From Allacma fusca (Eukaryota; Arthropoda; Collembola; Symphypleona; Sminthuridae), in contig OX359248.1 of the NCBI GenBank assembly GCA_947179485.1, positions 45,456,847 through 45,520,846 of the forward strand: 64,000 nucleotides of DNA. The letters run 5' to 3'. Shown piece by piece: positions 1 to 11,886 of the stretch. The notes beneath the pieces were generated by a model that searched no databases, had not been told where the DNA came from, and saw only the letters and a program-made list of their open reading frames with translations. Within the stretch, counting starts at the first letter, position 1; every line of letters starts with the position of its first letter. The position numbers and the translations under genes are program-made.

Positions 1-718
1 CATTTTCTTATAATGGAGAATTGATATGTAAGTTTTCATTGTTAACTATTATTTTTGTGGTTTATTGTTTTTAAATTTGCTGAGTACAAATTCTGTATTG
101 AATTTTCATTTTAAATTGAGAGCTTTTGTATTTGCAGATGATTGCGTTCAGGTGCCGCCCGACGACGGGGATGTTCCTGATGTAGTTCTGATTAAATCGG
201 CACGATTTGGTGCTGGATTAAAGGAGGACAAAGATGAGCCTTCCGATGGTGAATCGGAATTTGTTGAGTACTGTAGGTTCATAAACAATAAAAATTCTAG
301 ACCGGCTGAATCATCCCGAGAAAATTCGGACGTCATGGATGCTTCGGTGGATAACCGGGATGAAGATACCACCCAGGAAGAATCGGGTATAGATTTAGGT
401 CTTGAAAACAACGTTGAGGATCAACTTCGACAAGCCAATGCAGTGGAACCTGCAGAAAATCTCGTCCAAATCCCACCCGTTCCAGTGCAGCCTGTGACCT
501 TACGTACGGAACAGCAGGAAGTTGTGGAACCTGATCCTCCGCGAGACGTAGTCGTGGCAACGAGAACATACGTTGCTGAACCCATGCAAATAAAAGAATA
601 CTTAGCACTTCAGTTTGGAAGATTTAAAGAAGCACAAATCTCGGCCATTAACTTATTAAAGGAACCGTGTGGGCAAAAACAGTTTGACGAACTCGTCAGT
701 TCTGAATATTATCGTTAG
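1..718 (+). CDS. 3' part of an unrecognised spliced gene encoding an acidic protein
   Basis: An open frame ends at a TAG at 716-718. The likely last exon starts at 138, after a TTTGCAG acceptor; a donor (ATATGTAAGT, GT at 28-29) closes a short upstream exon at the window edge, giving an intron of about 110 bp. The exon encodes about 190 residues rich in Asp, Glu, Pro and Val, without a motif I can name; its start reads DDCVQVPPDDGDVPD and the last third is less acidic. The 5' end lies outside the window. It may belong with the Cys/His-finger gene that follows on the same strand, or to an unrecognised DNA transposon. The intron fits by consensus splice sites only; transcription is not shown. 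Confidence 0.4.
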
Positions 719-813
719 TTAAAATTTTTAATATTCATTAAGGTACATTAAATATATATTATCCTCCATAAATGTATATTTAACGTTTAGTTAATTTGAT
801 GAAAATTTAAGGC

Positions 814-1631
814 ATGAGTGACCGCTTTCATGATCCGGACTACTACAGCAGAAGTTTTCCGTCATTTGTACTATTTGTACACGCCAACACTGAGATTGGC
901 ATGGCGAAAATTCCTTCTGCGGATTGGAGAACTGACGTGAAGGTAAAAATTCCACAAGGTTTGGTGGCCACTTTAAGTGACTCTGCTCTATCATTAGAAT
1001 CCGTCGTTAGATCCGCTGAAAAGGTCAGCAAATCCAGGAGGAATCCGACCACTACTGATTTGGAAAAGATAGGTAATTTTTTTATTTCTACATTTCTTTA
1101 TGTTAAAATTTCAATTATTATACTTGAAATTTCGACATGAGCTGTCACTACTCTAAGTACTGAGCTCATGCCGTAGCTTTAAGCTTTTTTGAAAAAAAAA
1201 TTTACTCGGGTTTCTTGTTATTAAAATTAACAAATAATTATCTATTTTTTTCAGATCTCCGATACGTGTGCTTTATGCATAATTTTCCGCTGAAAGTTTT
1301 GGTGTCCATGTTCAACTTCTCTCCACAAACATTAGACAGACACTACCAAAGATGTCACGGCTATTTTAATAGCTGGCATCATTGCCCAGTGGAGGAGGAC
1401 GAAGATGGGGAAAGATGCAAATTTGAAAATATCCAGCTTTCAAAAGTTACCGACCATCTTAAAAACATCCATGGCATTACGAATTTTCCCAATCAGGTAC
1501 AGAAGTCTTCAGCGGAGGTTAACCAGTGGTATTATGAGGCTGAACGCCAAATAAGCAGCAACTTCCAGAAACCTGGAATCGTAATAAATTCCGATAATAG
1601 AAGTAATAGATCCACGGTTGGACGGGAATGA
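814..1631 (+). CDS. two-exon Cys/His zinc-finger-like protein, unknown function
   Basis: Exon 1 runs 814-1072 from an ATG and ends at a GTAAT donor (GT at 1073-1074). Exon 2 starts at 1255 after a TTTTTTTCAG acceptor and ends at TGA 1629-1631. The intron is phase 1, and joining keeps the frame open for about 212 residues. Exon 2 has two finger-like patterns: C-X3-H...H-X3-C-X-H near RHYQRCHG, and C-X8-C...H-X4-H (CPVEEDEDGERC then HLKNIHG). I do not recognise the family; chromatin or BED-type fingers and transposon accessory proteins are possible. An overlapping frame from about 1618 to 1836 encodes a Ser/Pro/Gln-rich tail, so the true C terminus could be different if a small indel is present. 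Confidence 0.45.
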
Positions 1632-2204
1632 CCTATATAGGTATACCAAGGAGGACCCTGATCGGGTTAGGTCAAAGATGGCTTTATTGGCCAACATTTC
1701 TGACCAACTACCGAGCTACACGGACAACAACACCGAACAACAACCCAGCTGCAGCAGGCCAGAGGGAACAGGGAGAAACCTACGAAACAGAACGAGTACC
1801 CCTCCTTCTCAAGGAGACTACATCCCCCAACCCTAAGAGGCGTAAGACCGGAAAATAAAAATGCTAAATTATAACATTTAGATATAGAGAAAAAATTTTA
1901 GACAATGATAGAAAATGATGGATTATATAAACTCAACTATTTGAGTATTGATATATAGATTAAACCGCTCAATGTAATAAAATGTAATTACATGAATTGC
2001 CTTTTGGGGATGATATGAGCGAAATGAATCCGAAATAAATCGGAATCTAAACCTGAATATAAACAAAATTGAAATTATTAGAACTTTTTCCCGGTTTATT
2101 CCACCTGCAATCTTATTGTAAACTTAAATTTTGCCATTTTTTTAAAATTTCGAAAATATCCAAAGCTACTAAATGAGCTCACTACGTAGGGTAAGCCCTG
2201 AAAA
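1632..2204. other. AT-rich stretch after the finger gene, no gene seen
   Basis: No conserved coding was found beyond the Ser/Pro-rich frame that overlaps the end of the finger gene. An AATAAA motif lies at about 1854 and could be the poly(A) signal of that gene. The stretch runs into an assembly gap. Confidence 0.4.
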
Positions 2205-2404
2205 NNNNNNNNNNNNNNNNNNNNNNNNNNNNNNNNNNNNNNNNNNNNNNNNNNNNNNNNNNNNNNNNNNNNNNNNNNNNNNNNNNNNNNNNNNNNNNNN
2301 NNNNNNNNNNNNNNNNNNNNNNNNNNNNNNNNNNNNNNNNNNNNNNNNNNNNNNNNNNNNNNNNNNNNNNNNNNNNNNNNNNNNNNNNNNNNNNNNNNNN
2401 NNNN
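2205..2404. other. assembly gap (200 N)
   Basis: Two hundred consecutive undetermined bases, a conventional scaffold gap size, so the true distance is unknown. Continuity across it is an assembly inference. Confidence 0.99.
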
Positions 2405-3239
2405 CCACTATTAACAGGAAACCATTGCATATATGAACAACCATTATTAATCAATACTCAAGTATTGAATAAATTACTTCATTATTTCAGCGGTTACTTT
2501 TTGCAGATAGTAACGGCTATGTTTTAAAATTTCTAGGAACTCCCTAGTTTCTAGCTGTGTAGTTTTTAGGGGCCAAGCGAAACGAGAGTCCCTATTGCAA
2601 TGGTCGGGGTGTCTGCCTGTCTGTAGAGGCTGTCTTGTCCGCACGATATCTGCAGAACCATTGCTAGTACACGCTACAAAATTTTTACCGGGACAGATCA
2701 TGCCAAAAGGAAGGACCCAAATTGACCTACTTGACCCCATTAAATGAGGTCAAGTATAAACTCAGAAATAAATATGTGTTCACACTGGGGAGTACAGCTT
2801 GCGCCATCTATTGTGGTGTTTGTTCTTAACATTGAATTGTGTGTTCTAATCACCGGTAGAGGCCGGGAGTACTTGTACATGGTGTTTTAAAATCGAATGT
2901 AAACGTTTTGCACAATTTACCATATGCAAACTGAATATAGTAATACACACAAGGAAGAACATGCATAAACCATATTGCCTCGGTTAACGTATTTGCCCAG
3001 TGCATATAAATGTGGCCAATACGAGGGGAAATTAAATACGTTTCCTTGTACACACCACTTTACTGTTAATAACCCTAGTTGCCACATTCCGCCGGCGCTT
3101 CTTAGGAGTCTCATAACTGGCTAGTATGTTAACTCTTACTATGATTGCTAATACTTTCATATTATTACAATAAGTAAATTTTCTTAAAATTAATAAAATT
3201 AAGCTTGCTGAATCTTTAAACTCGTATACGGACTGTCAC
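2405..3239. other. unclassified non-coding DNA
   Basis: No coding similarity was seen. The stretch at about 2560-2740 is GC-richer than its surroundings (GGGGCCAAGCGAAACGAGAG and onward) and looks like an old interspersed repeat, but I cannot classify it. Confidence 0.3.
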
Positions 3240-3344
3240 AACCAATGTGGACCTGGCTAAATGCTGAGAATATACTACATCCCGCGCAGAAAGGATTTAC
3301 CCCTCATGATGGTTGCTTGAAACACAACTATATTGAGATAGTTG

Positions 3345-3870
3345 AGGAAAGGAAGGGAGAAAATGACGGCGAAAACTGGTACTTTGTGTACAATTAGGTT
3401 AAGTTTATTTTAAGCAACACCAAAATTAAACAATTCGGCCAAAATACACCAAAAAATTAAACTTTAGTTAGAATAAGTGTACAAAGATTAGTGGTAAATA
3501 ATTTAAGGACAATTCCCTAAGAAAATTAGGTTAGTTTCCCAATCGTGAGCAAAACCAGCGCTAACAAAAGCCAAAGATCGAATGCCAAAGGTTAGGTTAG
3601 ATAATCGTAAGTACATAGGTGTAAGCATTATTTTATAGAATCAATCATTCCTAGTCATAGTATGTAAGTTCACATCTAGTCATTAGTCTAGTCATTAGGA
3701 TAGGGAAGATAGAAGAGGAAAAGAAGATGGGAAATAGGAGGGAAGTGAGAGGATTGGAGAAGGTTTTTGGGAGTTGAGAGGGAGAGGTTAGGATTGGGTG
3801 TTGGGGTGCTGTGGCATGGTACTGGTATCAGCGCGGAGCGCGATACCAGTTGCCATGCCACATGCACGTA
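3345..3870. mobile_element. 0.5-kb insert within an R2-like fragment, possible MITE
   Basis: The RT frame of the surrounding fragment stops at about 3344 and resumes at about 3870. The inserted DNA is non-coding, with a purine-rich strand at about 3693-3810 followed by a strong hairpin at 3811-3861. I could not define terminal inverted repeats or a target duplication, so the class is open. Confidence 0.4.
3811..3861. repeat. near-perfect palindrome / hairpin
   Basis: The arm GTGGCATGGTACTGGTATC pairs with GATACCAGTTGCCATGCCAC around a GC-rich centre (GCGCGGAGCGC), with one mismatch/bulge in an arm of about 19 nt. It sits at the edge of the insert next to a purine-rich tract. It could be a transposon end or a replication-prone structure. 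Confidence 0.7.
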
Positions 3871-4680
3871 CATTACAATTTACTGAATGAAGGTTTCGAA
3901 GTAGCCCTCATTGAGAAAAACTACATTATTGCCATTCCGCTCGATGCTAAAAACGTGTTTGAAAACGCGCCGCATGATGCGATTATACTTGCCACTACTC
4001 ATTAACAGACTGAAGAAACCTTCACCCAGATAATTTACGATATGTACACCGGAGCCACCACACAAATAATCACAAATTCCGCCTCGACTGAGCCAATAAA
4101 CAGTGAGAATAGAATGCAACAAGGACACCGACTAACAATTAGAAGAGACTTGTACAACTTGGTAACAAACCCGTCCATCCAGAGGATTCACGCATTATAT
4201 TACCCTTACAGAACACTTACTCGCCTTCGCTGATGACTGGATACCTATTGCTCAGTGCATAAACGAAGCACAAGACAAGTTGAATTTCCTAGTCAACGAC
4301 ATTCAGAGGATTGGAATAGAATTTAACGTGAACAAATAAGCCACAATTCACCGTTGTGGAAACGCTTCAGCCGGAGACCGAAAAACTACACTAAGACTGA
4401 ATGGAGAACCAATCCAATGCATTGATGCTGGACAGGCTGAATTACCTAGGGACCCCCGTTGGATTTGCAAATAATAACAACCACCAGAACCACCTCACTA
4501 CGCAAAAAATTACTCGAATCCAAACTTGCACCATGGCAGCGACTAGACTCACTCAAAACCTTCTTCTATCCGTCTTGTACGTACGCCATCCGTTCCAACT
4601 AATGTGACCAACCAAGACTGAATGGAAAGCTATTGATGACGTCCACAAGAAGGGTATCAAGAAAAGTAAATCCACCCAAT

Positions 4681-5609
4681 ATTGGCACCAATTAATTCAA
4701 TTAATTAGCTATCAAGTTATGAAGAATGTAAATTTCACATTTTTATAAAATTCAAATAATTTAATTAGTTGTTAATATTGAACGTATACTCTATGTTACT
4801 CCATACATCTCTCACTGCAGATGCGTATGTGTGCTTGAATATTTCTAGCCCTAAGTACTAATTTAAGGACTCAGTTAACCCTCATAGTTGCTTAATAGTA
4901 CTAATACAACATAAAATCTCATGGAATAAAGTATAATGACCCACGGAATCAATTTAGCAAACAGATTTAATCAAACTGTAATGTTACGTTGTCACCCACG
5001 TTTGTATTCGCAATTGAAAATACAATGCGCTGGTTTGTCAGTGTGGAAGTTGCATTTGATTCCTGCGATGCTATAGAGTTGCGAGCTACATGAACTCGAG
5101 CTTCGTAACAAACATACGGGCATATGAAAAGTTAGTGTGTATTCATATAGTATAATCAGAGCAGAGGAGGACAAAAATATTCCAAGTCCGAACTAACACT
5201 CGAGCAACCAGGCTCTGCTTTTACGTCCTAGTGGTAAATCCGTAGTATCACGTGAAAACTTAGGAATAAGAACCTTCAGATCTAATAAACTATACATTTT
5301 GATGAGGTGAGTTAAGCTTTGAACGCTGTACAAACTTTGTTATTGACTTTGATTCCTTATATATTCGAATTCGGTCAAATTGTTTAGAAGTTATCCTCAA
5401 ATCTTTCTGCAAGCGGGAGGAGGTGAACATCTACGCTTTGCGTTTTTCCGCGACGAATTTTTCGAAATTTGAAAATTCTAGTTGTTGTGAATCAGTAAAA
5501 AAACATCTTCGTTAAAAATATTCCTGACCGTCCCTTACAATGGAGCGTCCATTATTACAACATGACTGACACCCATTTTTTATACTAATAACCAATAAGC
5601 AAAGAACAC
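4681..5609. other. AT-rich non-coding DNA
   Basis: No coding similarity, terminal repeat or RNA gene was recognised. Short open frames here have no conserved motif. Confidence 0.35.
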
Positions 5610-6140
5610 AAACAAAGCAGCCAAGATCCTAAGGACTCTACAAAAGGCAGCCCGTCGGATTGAACGTGCCAACCAGGGCAAAGTATTTGAATGTGTAGGA
5701 CTATTTAAATGCTCACAGCTCACACTTCTACACGTCCGGAACCCACACTCGATTTGCTGACGTTTTATCCGCAGAGCCCGACTCAACCAAGTGCCACTAA
5801 ATGGATCCAGAATGTGGAACCGAAACGGGGAACAACTCTGCCGCAAATGCGGATACGAACACGAGACCTTACCGCACGTCCTTAACAACTTTAAACCACT
5901 ACTTCAAGCTGGGATTAAATGACATAATGCCATAGTACCGAGAATTACGAAAGCAGCTATATGTCGCAAAATGACAGTTCTGTCGGAGAATCCAATGGTC
6001 CTAGGAACCAACCATAAACCAGACCTGGTCCTCAGACATAAAAACAACATCATTGAAAATATTTATTGGACGTCACCATACAATTCAAGAACTAAAAAAA
6101 GCTCTCACAGATGCTACACAGCGTAAAATGGACTGACACA
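5610..6140 (+). pseudogene. R2-like retrotransposon fragment, zinc knuckle and endonuclease part
   Basis: On plus, a broken frame reads GKVFECVGL, then FIRRARLNQVPLNG, then the knuckle CRKCGYEHETLPHVLNN (final Cys lost) and a piece of the restriction-like endonuclease region. It matches the C-terminal third of the R2-like elements at 47-64 kb, with several stops and frameshifts. It abuts a minus-strand R2-like fragment at about 6145, so two copies meet in opposite orientation. Confidence 0.75.
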
Positions 6141-6144
6141 ATGA

Positions 6145-7965
6145 ACTGATGTTGATTCTGGCTTCGGTGTTTCCTCTGAAAGGTGCGTTATTTGATCCGT
6201 TGAGGAATTCACAAATTTCTGGTCACGTGGTTTCTCTAACTGTTCTTTGAACGCTCCGCGCAGCTACTTTTTTGAAGACTTTGTCATGGGAGTTAAGGAA
6301 TTTAATGGCTCCGTCGATGGCGAAGATGTCGTTGTCTTCAACAAGTAAAGGGAAGGACATTGCTCCAGCCTTTGTACTCCCTTATAAGAATTCTTTGCAG
6401 GCACTATTGGAGAGTTTGAGGGTCTTTTGTATTTCTTTTCTGAGTTCGTCAATTGTCTTGAACTCGGTTTCGTTGAACTGGTTGGTCCTGGTGGTATAGT
6501 TGCAGGAGGGGGAAAACAAGATTTTGAGGGCATCAATTCTTTGCTAGTTTGGCTTCCAGTAATTTTGTGGCATAATTAAGGTGATTATGGAGGGTGTCCA
6601 GGTGGTTGCTGACGGAGAAACCAATAGGGTTTCCAAGGTATAGCATGGTGTCGCCCTCTCCAAGGCATTTGATTGGTTCTTCATTAATGGTGCACTGGGA
6701 GATTCTTGAGCAGGCAGGGGTCTTTCCGCTGCGGTGTATTGTGGCACATTTTGTGACATTGAACTCTACCCCAATTTTCCGTATGTCTTGTACATGGTCG
6801 TCTAATTTCTCTTGGGATTCTGGGACTGATTTTGCAAGGGGAATCCAGTCGTCTGCAAACTCCAGCATGTACAGTTAAAGTGACTCATATACTTCATGAA
6901 GTCTTTGTATAAATGGGTTCCTCATTAGGTAACACAGGTCCCCGCTGAGTCGGTGACCTTGCTGGACTCCGTTTTCAATCAGTATCGGATTAGAGGATGC
7001 GGAGTCAATAATGATGGGCGTGGTGGCGCCTGTGCACATATCTTGAACGATCTTAGTGAAAGTGGTTCCCGTTCCGTCTTTTCTGGTGGCAAGTATTATG
7101 GCGTCGTCAGGGGCATTTAAAAATGCATTCCTCGCGTTGAGGGGTATTGCAATACACTCACTCTTCACGTTCAGGGCTTTGTTGAGCATAAAGTTGCGCT
7201 CAAAGCACCCGTCATGTTGTGTGAAATCTTTTTGAGCTGGATGGAGGATGTTCTCCACCAAACTCTGAATCGACTAGATATAGCAATTAATCGACAGTTG
7301 GTAATGATGTTGGGGTCGGCTGTTTATAGATTAGTACAGTCTTTGAGGTTTTCCATATTGATGTGACACGGCAGTACTTGAGGCAAGTGTTGTACAGGGG
7401 ATGATGACTGTGGCAGAGTGGTCCCGTAGACACCAGTGCTTGTATGTGAGTCTGTCATCTCCTGGAGCCGTGCTCTCACTTTTCTTCAGAATATCTACCG
7501 TTTCTTTGTAGCGGAAGTTTTCCATGTAGACTTCTCTAGTGGCAGGGGTGATATTTTGGAAGTATGAATTGCCACTAGGTTTTCTGGCATTGGTGGATTG
7601 GAAGTGTCTGGTGACTTCTTCTATCGGGATCTTACACCTGTCCCCTTCACCCTGTGATGAATAGAAACGCTCTTCTTCTATTACAATTGTATAGTTTCTG
7701 TAACTCTTCGGGGTTCTGTATATTGATTTTCGTGTGGGCAGTGAGGCCATTTTGTAGAACTTCTGGGATTTTGACTGCCGTTTGGGCACAGTTGGTGATC
7801 TCGTCGGTTATGTCTTCAAAATCGGTCCAGTTCTGCTCAGAGATTTCACTCTCCAGGATATGCATGATGCGTGGTAAGAAAGCATGAAGGGCAGATTCGT
7901 CATTCGCATCAATCATTGCTGGCACGAACGTGGCACGTATGTCAGGATCTTTGGGCCTTTCTGGG
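6145..7965 (-). pseudogene. R2-like non-LTR retrotransposon fragment (linker, RT, N-terminal region)
   Basis: Minus-strand pieces run, in coding order, from the acidic N-terminal region (DANDESALHAFLPRI) through PEELQKLYN, the RT start (APGDDRLTYKHW), GVQQGHRLSGDL and FADDWIPLAKS (about 6850) to the post-RT linker. Several frameshifts and stops separate them. It is closest to the copies at 48.7-51.2 kb. The 3' end with the endonuclease is missing, replaced by a plus-strand piece at the 6145 junction. The 5' end is joined at about 7965 to a different subfamily. Confidence 0.8.
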
Positions 7966-8640
7966 ATGGGTGTAGAAGTTTTTCTGCATACAGCCAAATT
8001 CTAAAACGTCGGGCTACAAGACCACAGTAGGTATTGTATAGTGTCCGGGATATTGCAATGGGTCTCTAGTTTGAGATTGTAGAGGGGCGCCCTTTTTATA
8101 AATTAGTACGGTCTTGGAAGTTTTCCAGACAAAGGGAACACGCCATACTTGCGACAGATATTAAATTTCGGAGTAAGGACTGTGGCTGCGGAATCAAGAA
8201 GCCGCCAGTGTTTGTAGGTTAGCATTCATCTCAGGGGGCGGTATTCTCACTCTTCTTGAGTACTTCTATTGTTTCCTTTTCAGAGAAGTGCTCCAAGTTC
8301 ACCTTCATTCCGGCTGGGGTGATAACATTAAAATAGTAGAGTTCGCTGGGCTTTCTTGCATTAGAATCAGTGAAGTATGTGGTAATGTTTTGTATGGGGA
8401 TCTTGCATCTGTCCCCTTCTCCCTCAGTTATTAGCCTCACCGCGCTTCTCCTGTTCCGGTTGTATATTTTTTGGATTTCCTCAGGATTGCAAATGTTTAT
8501 TTTCTTAGGAGTTGTTGATCGAGTAGTAATGATTTCTGCAAGGTTTACTGCTTTTGGGACACATACCGTTAGGTCTTCGAGTAGGGATTCAAACGTCAGC
8601 TAATTTTCATTGGTGGCTTCTTTTTCCAGGAAAATCTGAA
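7965..8640 (-). pseudogene. R2-like fragment of a second subfamily
   Basis: Minus-strand translation gives GDRCKIPIQNITTYF, ITPAGMKVNLEHFSEKET and KSENTAP, then the early RT as far as the WLYAEK position. The wording ITPAGMKVNL is shared with the element at 60.6-64 kb and differs from the ITPATREVYM of the neighbouring fragment. The copy breaks off at about 7965 inside RT, fused to the N-terminal part of the other subfamily. Several stops are present. Confidence 0.75.
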
Positions 8641-8946
8641 TAAATACATTCTGTTTATTCAATAATCCCAGCGAAAGAGTTATATTAATTAGCCAGGAAC
8701 CATTTACCGTGAGGTAGATACACAAATATAAACATACAATTCCACTGACTTCTCCCCTAGGCCACAATTATATCCATAGTTAAATCGGTATAGCTCGGAC
8801 ATTAATGATTATTAGTGACAAGGATCAGTATAATAACGAGGACTCACACTTGTGGTAGTATTGCAAATTAAATCAGTGTTCAATAACTGTATGGCGCTAC
8901 AGTTAATTATACGGACTCATCCTTAATTAAATAAATATGACAATAA
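8641..8946. other. flank of the Helitron, no gene seen
   Basis: AT-rich sequence between the R2-like fragment and the Helitron 3' end; nothing recognisable. Confidence 0.35.
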
Positions 8947-8973
8947 CTAGTAAAAGGCCCTGCTCCGCACGGC
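8947..8973 (-). other. Helitron 3' terminus: hairpin and CTAG end
   Basis: On minus, GCCGTGCGGAGCAGGGC (8957-8973) forms a 7-bp stem with one mismatch and a GGA loop. CTTTTACTAG follows, with CTAG at 8947-8950 and a T outside. This matches the canonical Helitron end (hairpin, about 10 nt, CTRR, insertion before T). Confidence 0.8.
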
Positions 8974-9118
8974 AAATTGCTGAAAGTTTGCGATTTAAGC
9001 AATTTCAAATCTTAAAACAATCATGGTTGAGCGCACTTGGGAACTTCCCGCCAAGGCCCTGCCCATGCCCCATATTTTATCCGTAGATCGCGGCTGGGAG
9101 TTAGTCCCGCATACATTT

Positions 9119-10608
9119 TTATCGATTAAAAACTTCCTTAAAAACGATATTTAGTGTGAAGGCTTCATTTCTGTCATCAAGAATTTTACCTTGATGTTTA
9201 GTGTCGACAATTTTAACTTTAACTTTCCTTCCAGATGTAGCTCTTGAAAATGCAACGTATAATTGTCCATGTGTAAAAACTGGAGAAGGTAAGTATATGC
9301 CCAAACGATCAAAAGTTTGTCCTTGACTTTTATTGATAGTCATAACAAAACTAACTCTGATAGGAAATTGCCGTCTTTTAAGTGTAAATGGAATGTCAGG
9401 GTCTGAAGGAATCAAATCTATTCTAGGTATAAAAACTATATTGCCTTGCGCGCTACCAGTTAAAATTTGTGCATGAATTATGTTGTTAGAAAAGTTTTTA
9501 ATGATTAGTCTTGTTCCATTACATAATCCTTTTCTTGTATTCAAATTTCTCAATAACATGATTATCGTTCCAACCTTCAATGTTAGTTTGTGTGGAGGCA
9601 TTCCTGTTGGTGTAAGGGAATGCAGGAACTCTTCTGGAAAGTTCAGTGTTTCTTGGTCATCATCTGAAACTAAATTGTCTATAATGTAATATGTTTTAGC
9701 ATCACCATTCAATCTACTTAAAACATCTTCATTCAGTTTTATAGTATCATCATTCTTAGAAAATTGCTCTTTTAGTGAATTCGTCTTCATCAGCAGCACT
9801 AAAACTTGCACCAAATATCTCTTCAACCAATGATCCTTCACAAATAAATTCGGGTGGTATTTGAACTTTGTCTTCATTCAAGCCGAAAGAATTCAAAAAC
9901 TCTCCATTGCCAAGCGTCAACAGCCAATTTGAAAATTCAACCTGATCAGGTTCAGTTCTCATGTTTTGAGTAAACTTGATTTGCTTGAATAATGGCCATA
10001 CTCGACTATTTAATAAGCACGATTCTAGAATAGAAACTCGGGTTCCATGTTTTACAACATTTAAGCATTGACTCCAATCGCCTCCTAAAAGGACCACTTT
10101 ACCACCAAACGGTTTTTCTGAACGCATAAGTTCCTTTAGGTACCTATCCATTTCGTTTAGAATGAGATTCGATAACATGGTTACTTCGTCGATGAGAATT
10201 AATTTTGCATTTCTTAATAACTGAGCATTATATGACGCACTTCTTGTGTTTGAAACTGAAGTTTCAACAAACGGTACAGGTAATTTAAATGCCGAATGTA
10301 CAGTTCTACCACCTTTCAATAAATTTGCCGAAATTCCCGTACTTGAGCAAGGAATTACAACATCACCCCTGCCTCTCAATTTGCTCAATAAAACGTTGTA
10401 TGTATGATTTTTTCCTGAACCGCCAATCCCGTCCCAGTAAAAACATCTTTGATTATTACTATCATCATCGATTGCAGATATTATTAAATCGAAAGCATAT
10501 TTCTGTATTGAATTTAATTTTGCATATTCTTCTTCACCATTGCGTCTTTCAATTTCGGAATCAAAATCAAACGTATTCATTTCCATTTGAACAGGTTTGG
10601 GCAAGGAG
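9119..10608 (-). pseudogene. Helitron Pif1-like helicase domain
   Basis: Two overlapping minus frames (9756-10604 and 9119-9877, in different phases) together give a Pif1/RecD-type helicase. Motif I reads GIGGSGKNHTYN, where the usual GKT is GKN; a Walker B-like LILIDEVTML follows, then GGDWSQ, FTQNMR and, near the C terminus, the late motifs VMTINKSQGQTFDRLGIYL and GQLYVAFSRA. The frameshift lies at about 9760-9880, between EDEFTKRAIF and the continuation. Upstream the frame reads straight into the other side of the hAT MITE. In an active Helitron this domain unwinds DNA during rolling-circle transposition; here it is broken, and the motif I change would probably also impair nucleotide binding. 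Confidence 0.85.
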
Positions 10609-11878
10609 CAGAGATGGCCACACTACTCTACTTTTTAGTAGTGGTAGTGGAATAGTGGCAAAAAGTAGAGTAGTTGTTGAAAATGAAATAAAATAATATT
10701 TATTGGTAGTGTAGGACGAAGGAGACATGAGCAGGCAAGTAAATAGTAGTAACTACTAGTGCCCGTTCACATATTGCTCCTAAAATGTAGTGTAGAATAG
10801 TGGAACCGACGATAGTTTGGATGTAGTTTAGAAGTAGTTAACATGCATACTCAAAGTCCCATAAAAGTAGTGCTACCCGAGTAAGCACTATACTTAAACA
10901 TGGAACGTGTGATTATGTCTTTTCATAACTTTCTATACACTACACCGTTACACCGAGTTTCAATACTCGAAGTATTATTGCGCGATTGCCTGGATGGATA
11001 TATGTAGTAACATCTTGTATTTGTATTGGAGCATTGCACATTTTACTTTGTGATCATTTTTAGCAGCAGTTGAACTTGCAAAAGCAAAATCTTAGTATTG
11101 ATCTCTATTTATTAGTGCTTTAATCCTCCGTTAATTAACAGTTCTGAAATTCAAGCCAAATCCAGATTATGGCAGATTCCGTACATATAATGGCAACGGA
11201 CACTCCATTGACAATTGTAATTATTTCTTGTGTCAACTTGTAACATTTTTATAAGGTATAGTCAGTGGTTCTCGTTCTCATGTATGTACTTGAGTTATAC
11301 ACACATGTGAATGTTTTCTAAAACAATAAACTAGTTTTTCAAAATGCCGAACCTACAATTGATACTTGTAAAGATCGGTCCTGCACGCCTCTAATTTAGC
11401 ATAAACGTCTAGCTTCATCGACAGAGGATAAACTGTGTTTGCATACGATGAAACGGGATTTTTTCGCTAGGAATCATATTTATAGCATATATTTAGAAAT
11501 TAGGAGCCTTTTTAGGCTTATATTAAAATTATATGATTTTAGGCTGAGATTAAATTGCACGGCTATTCAGTGAACAGGTAGTACATTGTATAGTGTGGCT
11601 TTTTTACTGCGTAGAGTAGTGTGATAGTTGTAGTGTAGAGTAACGCTAGTTTTTAGCTTTCGGGGAGTAGTGGTAGAGTAGTGTAAAGGTGCTCTCTCAA
11701 AGTAAAACTCTACTGGAAAGTAGTGTAGTGGTAGTCTTGATTATCGATAAAATACAGTATTAATAGAGTATTTGTCAAAGATCATTCTTGTGTGGTAGTG
11801 TAGTGGTAACTAGTGGCATTTACCCTCAATAAGTTTTTAGAGTAGTGAGTGTAGTGGAAAATTGAATGGTCACCTCTG
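10609..11878. mobile_element. hAT-superfamily MITE with 8-bp target duplication
   Basis: The 1,270-bp element starts CAGAGATGGCCA and ends with the complement of CAGAGGTGACCA, the hAT-type terminal inverted repeat. It is flanked by an exact 8-bp duplication GCAAGGAG (10601-10608 and 11879-11886). Both ends hold many subterminal GTAGTG/GTAGTGGTAG motifs, a usual transposase-binding feature of hAT elements. There is no transposase frame, so it is non-autonomous. It sits inside the Helitron coding region; the Helitron protein reads in frame up to each copy of the duplication, so it inserted into an existing Helitron. Confidence 0.92.
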
Positions 11879-11886
11879 GCAAGGAG

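Larger units (their letters stand above)
3240..4680 (+). pseudogene. degraded R2-like non-LTR retrotransposon fragment (RT domain)
   Basis: Translated pieces match the reverse transcriptase of the R2-like elements at 47-64 kb: AENILHPAQKGFTPHDGC at 3265-3325, IPLDAKN..APHDAIILAT at 3930-4000, and the region around the catalytic FADDW motif (CTTCGCTGATGACTGG) at 4225-4240. Stops and frameshifts break the frame repeatedly, and 3345-3870 is an insert between the KHNY and NLLNE positions. It lacks the finger region and the endonuclease. Orientation is plus, opposite to most R2-like copies here. It is a dead fragment. Confidence 0.8.

Noticed and set aside
2169..2454. Open frames spanning the N run
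   Set aside because: They consist mostly of undetermined bases.
3585..3605. Insect telomere repeat (TTAGG)n near GGTTAGGTTAG
   Set aside because: Only two units, not in an array.
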